Source of the DNA: Wolinella sp052170135
GTDB lineage: Bacteria > Campylobacterota > Campylobacteria > Campylobacterales > Helicobacteraceae
Assembly (NCBI GenBank): GCA_052170135.1
Contig: JBQNBC010000011.1
Location: 1-53,140 of the forward strand
Length of the DNA: 53,140 nucleotides
Reading direction: 5' to 3'
The notes beneath the pieces are model-generated. The model was given only the letters and a program-made list of their open reading frames with translations, made no database searches and was not told where the DNA came from. Positions within the stretch are counted from its first letter, which is position 1; each line of letters starts with the position of its first letter. Below, one piece after another: positions 43,424-51,038 of the stretch. Made by a program: the position numbers and the translations under genes.

Positions 43424-45568
43424 TCACTTCGTCTTATAGACAAAAACACCATCAAAGTTCTCTGGCGGATACTCTATATAATGCTGACAACGCGAGATGT
43501 AAAGCGTATAAAGCTTATTACCCTCTTGATTATCTAACTTTTCAAAACAATCAATAGCACGCACAAATTCACCAGCTAAATACAAATCACGTGCTTCAGC
43601 GAATTTTTCTGGTATTTCGCACCATTCACGCCCCTTAAACCCAAGACACTGGTAGATTCTCACCGCCTTTTCTTTACCTTTGACACGTACGAGATCTATC
43701 TCTATGAGTGTATATTTATCGGGATTCTCCAGCAGTTCATAGGTATATTCAGATAGGAGTATCTGTGCACCATAGCCTTTGCACAATCCCTCAATTCTTG
43801 AGCCTAGATTGACAGGGTCACCGATACATGTGTAGTCAGAACGTCCAAGAGAGCCCATCTCACCGACTACACATACGCCACTGTTTAGTCCAATTCCTAT
43901 ATGTATTAGCGGTCGATTCTTTTGTGCAAAATCCTCATTAAGAATCGTAAGTGCCTCAATCTGCTCAATCGCGGCACAAAGTGCCTCATCAGCATGCGCC
44001 TTCACGCTTTTAGGAGCATTCCAATACGCCATTACTGCATCACCGATAAACTTATCCACAGTTCCATTATGACGCGTGATAATATCCACCATGGGTGTCA
44101 TATAATCATTTAAAAGCGATATCAACGCCTCAGGAGAATCGAGCTTCTCAGATATAGTCGTGAAATCTCGGACATCACTAAAAAATATCGTAATCTCACG
44201 CTCGCTTCCAGCAAGCTCAAAACTAGAGCTACTTATAAGCTCATCCACAACGGCACTTGATACTTTTTTGGCAAATTTAGCTTTAATTAAATCCTTTTGA
44301 CGCGATTCGTAAAAATAGTTAATAATAACTCCACCAAAAAATAGCAGAGCAAGCCCAAAGAGCGGAATTAGCGTATTTATCACGATTCCTTCATGGAGCA
44401 TTAAATAGTAGTGCGCACCAAGAAAACTCCCTCCAGCCACCACCATAGTCAGAAAACCAATTAACGCGCTAGGAATCTGAAGTATAAAAAAGCCTAAAAT
44501 AGGCAAAACAATTATCGTGATCAAATCGATCTCAAGTGCCCAAAATGGCTCACTGATAAAGTCTTGACTAAGTAGATTATCAAGCGCATTTGCATGCACC
44601 TCTACGCCCGGAAATACACTCTCAAATGGCGTGCTACGTAGATCTAGTAGCCCAGCAGATGATGTACCAAGAAGAAGAATCTTGCCCTCTATCTGCTCTC
44701 TATCAAATCTCCCATCAAAAATATCAAGAGCCGAAATATATGGATAACTGCCCCTGCCCCCAGTATAGTTTAGGCGCATACGCCCAAATCTATCAGTAGG
44801 TATCTCAAGCTCCCCAACTTTGATACTCACCACATCACCGCTTACATATCGTACTTCGATACGATTCTCACCTAAGAGTAATCGCACCATTTCAAGCGAA
44901 AGTGCAGGATATAGCACTCCATCAAACTCCATAATAAGAGGCACGCTACGAACCACCCCATCGCTATCTGGGATTGTGTTGAAATAGCCACTAGAGTATG
45001 AGGAATCCTGCAATAGAGGAGTATTCAAGATCGCACGATATGGCTTTGGCAGTGAGGATTCTCCACTTTTATCACGCTCGATAATTACTGCTTGCGTCCT
45101 TGGCGAGCCTTCAGGTGTAATGTCATCATCACTCATAGCAAAGACATATCCGGTGATAGTGGGCGTATTTTTAAGACTATCAGCCAGCTCCTCATCGTAA
45201 TTTGGAGCACTATCATATGGCATACCAATTGATTTTAACACCCTGTGCGGCGATGAAGAATCCTCCTCGGCAAAAACAACGTCAAGCCCTACAATACCCA
45301 CTCCCGCCGTGCTTAAGTTGTTTAAGATTCTTGCGATTTTGTCGCGACTCCACGGCCACTGACCTAGCTTTGAGAGACTCTTCTCATCTATATCTATGAT
45401 TGCGATATGCGGGCTACTAGCCCTTTGTCCACGAAAAAGCAACATGCCATCTTTTATCTTATGCTCTAGCGAATACACAAGCGCAGAATCCGAAATATAC
45501 AAAACCCCTTGAAGAGCAAGAACCAAAATAAGAAGCAAAAATAATGCTAGACGTTTTGATAGTTTCAC
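43424..45568 (-). CDS. CHASE2-domain class III adenylate/guanylate cyclase
   Basis: 714 residues. One N-terminal membrane helix, a periplasmic CHASE2 sensor (about 30-335; IDIDEKSLSKLGQWPWSRDKIA, VVFAEED, YPALSLEMVRLLLG, ILLLGTSSAGLLDLRSTPF), three membrane helices (ITIIVLPILGFFIL and following) and a class III cyclase domain with both metal Asp sites (IFFSDVRDFTTISEKL and DKFIGDAVMAYWNAP) and GDPVNLGSRIEGL. Residues fit an active enzyme, more likely cAMP than cGMP. It diverges from the PDE/HD-GYP gene with 93 bases between their starts. Confidence 0.92.
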   Translation of the reverse strand: MKLSKRLALFLLLILVLALQGVLYISDSALVYSLEHKIKDGMLLFRGQRASSPHIAIIDIDEKSLSKLGQWPWSRDKIARILNNLSTAGVGIVGLDVVFAEEDSSSPHRVLKSIGMPYDSAPNYDEELADSLKNTPTITGYVFAMSDDDITPEGSPRTQAVIIERDKSGESSLPKPYRAILNTPLLQDSSYSSGYFNTIPDSDGVVRSVPLIMEFDGVLYPALSLEMVRLLLGENRIEVRYVSGDVVSIKVGELEIPTDRFGRMRLNYTGGRGSYPYISALDIFDGRFDREQIEGKILLLGTSSAGLLDLRSTPFESVFPGVEVHANALDNLLSQDFISEPFWALEIDLITIIVLPILGFFILQIPSALIGFLTMVVAGGSFLGAHYYLMLHEGIVINTLIPLFGLALLFFGGVIINYFYESRQKDLIKAKFAKKVSSAVVDELISSSSFELAGSEREITIFFSDVRDFTTISEKLDSPEALISLLNDYMTPMVDIITRHNGTVDKFIGDAVMAYWNAPKSVKAHADEALCAAIEQIEALTILNEDFAQKNRPLIHIGIGLNSGVCVVGEMGSLGRSDYTCIGDPVNLGSRIEGLCKGYGAQILLSEYTYELLENPDKYTLIEIDLVRVKGKEKAVRIYQCLGFKGREWCEIPEKFAEARDLYLAGEFVRAIDCFEKLDNQEGNKLYTLYISRCQHYIEYPPENFDGVFVYKTK

Positions 45569-45632
45569 AATCGCTCCATTTTGACTATTTCATCAATTTT
45601 ATTTGCACGTGGCTTAAATTTGTTAAACTCCG

Positions 45633-45638
45633 TATAAT
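45633..45638 (+). promoter_or_regulatory. -10 box upstream of the PDE/HD-GYP gene
   Basis: TATAAT about 24 bases before the ATG at 45662, in the short divergent region shared with the cyclase gene. An AAGGGGAG ribosome site follows. Confidence 0.5.
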
Positions 45639-45661
45639 AAAATAATAAGGGGAGCATGAAG

Positions 45662-47581
45662 ATGGTGTCTGGTATTAGTTTCCTCGGAAGCGCTGGTGGC
45701 AAAGATGAGAGAAATGGGACATCTTGCATAAAAGTTACCCCAAGCGTGGCCATTGATGCCGGAAGTCTATTAAAGGGTTTCAAAGGTAGCGAGCCAGAAC
45801 TCGAGCATATCTTTATCACCCATTCGCACCTTGACCATGTATTTGAGATACCATTTTGGATAGATTACTACTACTCAGCAATGCGCAAACCGCTAAACAT
45901 CTACGCCTCATCAACAACGATAAGAATCCTAAAAGAGAAGCTATTTGATGGCTCATTATGGCCCAGCTTTCATGAAATCACCATATTAAATTCAGGGCTA
46001 ATGACCATTGCATTTCATGAAATACACCATGGAGAGCGCATATATGTAGACAGCGATCATGGCATATCCATAGAGGCTGTGGATAGCGACCATTGCGATG
46101 GATCGCTCGGATACATAATACACAGCAATGATGGCTCTATATACTTTACCTCAGACACATACGACACACCAAGAATCTGGGAAACAATTGATAATCAAGA
46201 AGATATAAAACAAGTTGTAATTGATGTGTCATTTCCATCACGCATGGCAAAGCTAGCACAAAGTAGCGCACATATGACCCCAGAGATACTGCTAATGGCA
46301 CGCCAAAAGCTAAAGCGTCAAGACGTGCTAATACATCTATTCCATTTAAAGCCAAACTATCGCGATGAGACAATCCAAGAAATAAAATCGATGGGACTTC
46401 TGCGCCCAAAGGAGCGGATTTTAGACGATATGGCATTTTTGCCATTTGATACCTCAAAGCTACTTGATGGCGTAAGTCAAGAGCCAAGCAAAGAGCAAAT
46501 TCTTGAGATTATCTTTGGTCATGTCGGAAAGATAGCAAAAGAGAGGAATCTAGAGCATCTACTGCTACTAATGGCAGACATGGCACGGCAAATCGTACTA
46601 GCTGATAGATGCACAATATGGATGATAGACGAGGAGAATGGCGAACTATGGTCTAAAGTCGCGCACGGAATCGCAACCATTAGGATACCAAGCAATAAAG
46701 GAATCGCCGGACACGTAGCACAAAGTGGTGAGGTGCTAATAATAAATGACCCATACAACGATGAACGATTTAATCCAGAAATAGATAGAAAGACAGGATA
46801 TCGGACGCACTCCATTATTGCGCTACCTATTTTCAATAGTGAAGGCAAAATCATAGGCGTGTATCAAGTGATAAACAAGATTAGCCTCACGCAATCCTTT
46901 AGTCAAGAAGATGCACGCTATCTCACGCTAGCTGCGACATATACAGGAAGCGCACTAGAGACAGCTATGCTATATACAGAGATAGAGGAGACACAAAAGG
47001 AGATCATCTACACCATGGCAGAGATAGGCGAAACGCGTAGCCAAGAGACTGGCTATCACGTCAAGCGTGTAGCTGAGTACTCGCAAATACTCGCACTTGG
47101 TATGGGACTAAGCCAAACAGAATCCGAGCTAGTAAAAATAGCCGCACCAATGCATGATATAGGTAAAATCGCAATTCCAGATATGATACTTAATAAACCT
47201 GGCAGGCTAACTCCAGAAGAGTTTGAGATAATGAAAACTCATGCAAGACTTGGATATGAGACACTAAAACACTCACAAAGAAGAATCCTAAAAGCTGCCG
47301 CTACCATTGCATACGAACACCACGAAAAATGGAATGGTAGCGGATATCCACAAGGCAAGGCTGGAGAAGATATCCACATCTATGGGCGAATAGTTGCACT
47401 TGCTGATGTTTTTGATGCACTTGGAAGCGACAGATGCTACAAAAAGGCATGGAAACTAGATGATATTTGTGAGCTTTTCAGAAATGAACGCGGAGAGCAC
47501 TTCGACCCAAAGGTAGTGGATGCATTTTTTGAAAACTTACCAAAAATACTGGAAGTGCGAGATAAATATAGAGATGTATAG
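45662..47581 (+). CDS. metallo-beta-lactamase-fold phosphodiesterase with GAF and HD-GYP domains
   Basis: 639 residues. I take the ATG at 45662 because the AGGGGAG site is seven bases upstream; ATG 45656 is too close. Residues ~1-270 are a class-II cAMP-phosphodiesterase-like MBL fold: FITHSHLDHVFEIPF (HxHxDH), AVDSDHCDGSLGYII, YFTSDTYDT and later HLFHLKPNY. Residues ~285-440 form a GAF domain (IVLADRCTIWMIDEENGELW, GIAGHVAQSGEVLIINDPYND). The C-terminus is HD-GYP: MHDIGKIAIPD, EHHEKWNGSGYPQG and ALADVFDALGSDRCYK, so it should cleave c-di-GMP. Confidence 0.9.
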   Translation: MVSGISFLGSAGGKDERNGTSCIKVTPSVAIDAGSLLKGFKGSEPELEHIFITHSHLDHVFEIPFWIDYYYSAMRKPLNIYASSTTIRILKEKLFDGSLWPSFHEITILNSGLMTIAFHEIHHGERIYVDSDHGISIEAVDSDHCDGSLGYIIHSNDGSIYFTSDTYDTPRIWETIDNQEDIKQVVIDVSFPSRMAKLAQSSAHMTPEILLMARQKLKRQDVLIHLFHLKPNYRDETIQEIKSMGLLRPKERILDDMAFLPFDTSKLLDGVSQEPSKEQILEIIFGHVGKIAKERNLEHLLLLMADMARQIVLADRCTIWMIDEENGELWSKVAHGIATIRIPSNKGIAGHVAQSGEVLIINDPYNDERFNPEIDRKTGYRTHSIIALPIFNSEGKIIGVYQVINKISLTQSFSQEDARYLTLAATYTGSALETAMLYTEIEETQKEIIYTMAEIGETRSQETGYHVKRVAEYSQILALGMGLSQTESELVKIAAPMHDIGKIAIPDMILNKPGRLTPEEFEIMKTHARLGYETLKHSQRRILKAAATIAYEHHEKWNGSGYPQGKAGEDIHIYGRIVALADVFDALGSDRCYKKAWKLDDICELFRNERGEHFDPKVVDAFFENLPKILEVRDKYRDV

Positions 47582-47906
47582 AGAGGCGTGATTTTACTGA
47601 ATACTTGATGGCGATTTAGTAAGCCTGGCTTTAAAGTGCAAGGAATCTAGTTTCTATTGGTATCCTTTAGTACATATATAAAAATATGTAAGTTGTATTT
47701 TAGATTCTTATAGAACTCTGCAACATAGTTTTACACTGGTGTACCCCCACCGTACATAAAATGATAAAAATTTATGCTTAAAATAAGAATCGCGCTATTG
47801 CTTGCATAAAAATCAGCTACACAAGCATTCATAAAATATTTAATACATATCTTTGATCATACGTTTAGTTTATCGCATTTGCTATCTTACACACAGCATA
47901 AGCACT
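47582..47906. other. gap between the HD-GYP gene and the truncated prophage
   Basis: About 325 AT-rich bases with no ORF, tRNA or clear repeat that I can recognise. It presumably contains the left junction of the prophage remnant. GTGTACCCCCACCGTACAT near 47738-47756 is a short imperfect palindrome. Confidence 0.4.
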
Positions 47907-47930
47907 AAATCACCGCTACTTCGGTGATTT
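47907..47930 (-). terminator. hairpin directly after the truncated head-protein ORF
   Basis: AAATCACCG and CGGTGATTT form a perfect nine-bp stem with a six-base loop; it abuts the stop codon of the 26-codon ORF at 47931 on the minus strand. The following T-run is weak on both strands, so it could act as a transcription terminator or only as an mRNA end. Confidence 0.5.
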
Positions 47931-48011
47931 CTAGTCTTTTAACGTATCACTAAATACTTTTGAAAATCCATGCGTTAGCGAACGCAAATAAGCTTGATTA
48001 ATTAGTGCCAT
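47931..48011 (-). pseudogene. truncated Mu-like major head subunit (gpT-type), 26 codons
   Basis: Directly downstream of the protease/scaffold gene a GAAGGG ribosome site leads to MALINQAYLRSLTHGFSKVF and SDTLKD, then TAG. This matches the first residues of Mu-type major head proteins (x-L-x-x-L-x-x-G-F-x-x-x-F pattern) which in intact phages run to about 300 residues and follow the protease gene. The remainder is missing, replaced by the hairpin and chromosomal-type DNA, so the prophage ends here. Confidence 0.55.
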
Positions 48012-48024
48012 ATTCCCTTCTCCT

Positions 48025-48360
48025 TTAGATTCCAAGTTGTGTGGCGATATTTTTAAATTCGGCACTCTCTTCAATGTTGCTAGCGTTGCTATTTTGTTCA
48101 TACGCTAGTGGTTTTCTTAAATGCTCCATGTCACTTTTGGAAACCTCAAGAAATGCCTCGAGCTGCTTATCATCATCTAGCGAAAGTGCAAAATCTCGTT
48201 TGTTTGCCATTAGCTCGCCACTTTTAATTGCGCTCTCAACCTTTTGGATTCGCAGACTCTTTTGCATACTCTTAATATTTTGCTCTAGCTGCTCAATCTT
48301 GGCATTTGCCTCAAGTAGCTTAGTCTCTGCACTCTTTTCAGTTTTTTCTTGCACTTCCAT
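48025..48360 (-). CDS. nested scaffold protein within the protease gene (gpZ-like)
   Basis: An in-frame internal start inside the protease gene gives a 111-residue product beginning MEVQEKTEKSAETK, largely coiled coil, with a charged C-terminus (EESAEFKNIATQLGI). AAGGAG stands exactly six bases before the ATG, better than most starts in this window. In phage Mu, gene Z (scaffold) is made the same way from the 3' part of gene I (established knowledge); use of this start here is inferred. Confidence 0.6.
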   Translation of the reverse strand: MEVQEKTEKSAETKLLEANAKIEQLEQNIKSMQKSLRIQKVESAIKSGELMANKRDFALSLDDDKQLEAFLEVSKSDMEHLRKPLAYEQNSNASNIEESAEFKNIATQLGI

Positions 48361-48807
48361 ACGATTCTCCTTTTGTCTGTTTTGATTTTCTTTGGAATTT
48401 AGAGCGTTAGTTAGCAGATTTGGTCTATTTACCAAGCCTATTGAGTCCAATCCCACCACGCTCCTGTTTTCGGCAAGTGTAAAAACTGGGGATAGATAGC
48501 GATAGCTTTTATTCTCAATGAGTGCCTTTCCATCGCTATTTAGTGTAAGCTCGGCATATATCCCATCTTCTCGCACCTCAAAGCCCTTGTGCGAAAACCA
48601 CCCAATAGCCTTGCCATAACTGTGGTTCTCATCTAGAGGTATATCTAGTGAGTTTTTATGGATTGAGGCGACTAGCGAGGCGGCGTCTATTTTGTAGCTA
48701 CGCCCATCAAAGCCCGCAACATCACCATGCGGTGAAACTTTTATTTTCTTTGAGCCTATAAGAGAGGAGTTAATCTCACATAGCTCTTTTAATCTGCAGC
48801 TATCCAA
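48025..48807 (-). CDS. Mu-like phage head maturation protease with scaffold region (gpI/Z-type)
   Basis: 260 residues. The N-terminal half has the Mu protease pattern: VSPHGDVAGFDGRSYKIDAA, LDENHSYGKAIGWFSHKGFE, LIENKSYRYLSPVFTL and GLDSIGLVNRPNLLTNAL. From about residue 150 comes a coiled-coil scaffold (LLEANAKIEQLEQNIKSMQK). A TTG start at 48807 has AAGGAAGG upstream. An in-frame ATG at 48360 (residue 150) has its own AAGGAG, so a 111-residue scaffold may also be made. It is divergent from the small-terminase-like gene. Confidence 0.88.
   Translation of the reverse strand: MDSCRLKELCEINSSLIGSKKIKVSPHGDVAGFDGRSYKIDAASLVASIHKNSLDIPLDENHSYGKAIGWFSHKGFEVREDGIYAELTLNSDGKALIENKSYRYLSPVFTLAENRSVVGLDSIGLVNRPNLLTNALNSKENQNRQKENRMEVQEKTEKSAETKLLEANAKIEQLEQNIKSMQKSLRIQKVESAIKSGELMANKRDFALSLDDDKQLEAFLEVSKSDMEHLRKPLAYEQNSNASNIEESAEFKNIATQLGI
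48367..48372 (-). promoter_or_regulatory. internal ribosome binding site deciding the nested scaffold start
   Basis: AAGGAG six bases upstream of the internal ATG at 48360. The 12 bases AAAACAGACAAA just before it are repeated before the ribosome site of the full-length protease start (around 48816-48827), which looks like a duplicated leader. Confidence 0.6.
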
Positions 48808-48935
48808 AGCCTTCCTTTGTCTGTTTTTTTGAGGGGTATTGTAGAGGGCGATATGAAGCTAAAATCGTGAACTCCTCAAAAATCTATGTCTAAAAATTGC
48901 CTTAAAGTCCGCTTTTAAAACGGCAAGGGGCGAGT

Positions 48936-49409
48936 TTGAGCAAAAGAGAAGACATAAAAGAGCTATACACTAGTGGAAAGTCCATAGAAGAGATTTGCGC
49001 ATGCTGTGCGATTAGTCGTGCAACTTTCTACTATCACAAAAAGAGCGACCAAAGAAACGGTATTAATTGGGAGCTTTTAAGACTTCAAAACAATAGAAGC
49101 AGTGAAAACATAGAGGAGAAAGAGGCACGATTCCTAAATCTATTGATTGAGAGCTTTGATAGATTTATAGAGGCAAATGAAGAGCTAGACCAAAAAACCA
49201 TTGAGGCGTTGCATAAATACGCCACTACATACTGGAGGCTAAAAGCTCCAAAAGAGCTAGATGCAAAAAGTCTATCTATAAAGGCAGTGCAAGAGATGCT
49301 AAAAAAGATAGGCGAGCTAGCACTAAAAGAGGACAATAAAGAGGTGGTGAATTTCCTTGCTAAACACGCAGACTATTTAATAGCCGAAATTTTAAAAAAT
49401 AGGGGCTAG
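48936..49409 (+). CDS. DUF1804-family phage protein (Mu gp27-like, probable small terminase)
   Basis: 157 residues. The N-terminal 40 residues are a helix-turn-helix (REDIKELYTSGKSIEEICA, then CCAISRATFYYHKK), followed by a long helical body (NLLIESFDRFIEANEELDQK). DUF1804 proteins lie directly before the large terminase in Mu-like phages and are thought to recognise DNA for packaging. TTG start at 48936 with AAGGGG five bases upstream. It is followed by 87 bases containing the TTTAAACG array, then the terminase. Confidence 0.85.
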   Translation: MSKREDIKELYTSGKSIEEICACCAISRATFYYHKKSDQRNGINWELLRLQNNRSSENIEEKEARFLNLLIESFDRFIEANEELDQKTIEALHKYATTYWRLKAPKELDAKSLSIKAVQEMLKKIGELALKEDNKEVVNFLAKHADYLIAEILKNRG

Positions 49410-49436
49410 TGTGAGCGCATATATAGCTTTAAACTA

Positions 49437-49485
49437 TTTAAACGTTTTTAAACGTTTTTAAACGAATTTAAACGGTATTTAAACG
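49437..49485 (+). repeat. five phased TTTAAACG repeats before the terminase gene
   Basis: Identical TTTAAACG at 49437, 49447, 49457, 49467 and 49478: spacing 10, 10, 10 and 11 bases, one helical turn each. The array fills the gap between the DUF1804 gene and the terminase ATG, ending 11 bases before it. Such phasing is typical of cooperative protein-binding sites on one face of DNA. Confidence 0.85.
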
Positions 49486-49496
49486 GTATTACAAAA

Positions 49497-51038
49497 ATGA
49501 ATCCAGAGCTAAAAAACAGCATAGAGGAGCTACGCCATCTTTTAAAATCACTTCCTGCACAAAGCGACAAAGGTCGCGATGAGAGAATCCGTCGTGCAAA
49601 AAGCGACTTTCGTTTCTTTGTATCTACCTATCTTCCGCATCATATAGGATTTTGCGAAAAAGAGACATCAATATTTCGCCACTTTGTCTATAAAGAGTTG
49701 AGCGAAATTTGCAACACAAATCGAAAAATTGAGATTAAAGCCTATAGAGGGAGTGCTAAAACAACACTTATTACAAGGGCATTTTTATTGTGGGAACTCT
49801 TGTGCGGAGAGAAGTGCTACGCGCTTATCATCTCCTCTACAATCGATATAGCCAAGGAGAGCATAGCAACAATCGCACTTGAATTGGAAGAAAATAGCAA
49901 TTTAATTGCCGACTTTAATATTGCCAATGGGAGTGTGTGGAGTAGTGAAGAGCTTATATTTTCTGTCGATTCTCAATATTGCAAAATAAAGGCATTTGGT
50001 GCGCAAAAAAGAATCAGGGGGACAAACTTCCTCTCACGCCGACCAGATTTGATTGTATGTGATGATATTGAGAATGATGAAAATGTGGAGTCAAAGACAC
50101 AACGAGACAAATTAGAGCGCTGGTTTAAGCGCGCGATTTTAAAGCTTCCTGCAAGGAATGACACAAAATATAACATTATCGTTGTGGGGACAATGCTCCA
50201 TCACGATTCCCTTTTGGCTAGGCTTGGTGCGCGTGGAGATTTCTTTACAAAAAACTTTCCACTTGTTGTGGAGTTTCCCGAGCGGCTTGATGAGATAACA
50301 AAGGAGAACCTAAGTAAAACACTACTCAAGGGAATTAAACTAGATGATAGTGCGCTTGATTCCATGGATGTTATGCGTGATTTCTTGGAGGATAAAGAGA
50401 GTTTCTACTCAGAATTTCAGAATCAGCCCATAAGTGAAGATGGTCTTGTATTTGGTGAATATAAGACCTTTTCACACTGGGTGGCTTGTGATGCATACTA
50501 CATTGGCATCGACCCTGCACTAGGGAAAAAGAAGGGGGATTTTTTCGCGCTTACACTTCTTGGATACCTCCAAAAAGAGCAGAGATTCTTAGCCCAAAGC
50601 TTTGGCTATAAAATCGCCCCGACAAAAATGATAGAGATTATCCTTGACCTCTATGCGCGTGTCGCAAGCTATGAGAAGCCTTTAAAGATAGCTATCGAGA
50701 CAATCGCCTTTCAAGAGTTTTTTAAAGACGCTTTAAAAGAGAGGGCAAAAAATCGCGGGATTGTTCTTTCTGTTGTGGAGTTAAAAAATAGTGTAGCCAA
50801 AGAGCTTCGCATAGATTCTCTTGCACCATTTATAGCAGATGGGACGATTAGCATTTTTAGCGAATCGCACCTACTCATTGAGGAGCTATGCACCTACCCA
50901 AAAGCAGCACATGATGATTTGCTGGATTCTTTAGAGATGGCTTTTAGGATTGCTTCACGCAAGGGGACTTTAGACTATCAGGCACTAGAGCGCGTATCAA
51001 AGAGATTTAACATAAAACAAAGGAATCCACTTGAGTAA
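49497..51038 (+). CDS. Mu-like phage terminase large subunit (gp28-type)
   Basis: 513 residues. ATPase domain: Walker A-type KAYRGSAKTTLITRAFLLWE and Walker B LIVCDDIEND; GTMLHHDSLLARLG lies between. The nuclease domain begins YIGIDPALGKKKGDFFALTL with the metal Asp, and ends around ELCTYPKAAHDDLLDSLEMA. It cuts and packages phage DNA. No Shine-Dalgarno sequence is seen before the ATG (upstream reads CGGTATTACAAAA), unlike its neighbours. Its end overlaps the next start. Confidence 0.92.
   Translation: MNPELKNSIEELRHLLKSLPAQSDKGRDERIRRAKSDFRFFVSTYLPHHIGFCEKETSIFRHFVYKELSEICNTNRKIEIKAYRGSAKTTLITRAFLLWELLCGEKCYALIISSTIDIAKESIATIALELEENSNLIADFNIANGSVWSSEELIFSVDSQYCKIKAFGAQKRIRGTNFLSRRPDLIVCDDIENDENVESKTQRDKLERWFKRAILKLPARNDTKYNIIVVGTMLHHDSLLARLGARGDFFTKNFPLVVEFPERLDEITKENLSKTLLKGIKLDDSALDSMDVMRDFLEDKESFYSEFQNQPISEDGLVFGEYKTFSHWVACDAYYIGIDPALGKKKGDFFALTLLGYLQKEQRFLAQSFGYKIAPTKMIEIILDLYARVASYEKPLKIAIETIAFQEFFKDALKERAKNRGIVLSVVELKNSVAKELRIDSLAPFIADGTISIFSESHLLIEELCTYPKAAHDDLLDSLEMAFRIASRKGTLDYQALERVSKRFNIKQRNPLE

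Noticed and set aside
49437..49485. Possible CRISPR array
   Set aside because: Repeat units are 8 bases with 2-3-base spacing; no spacers, no cas genes.
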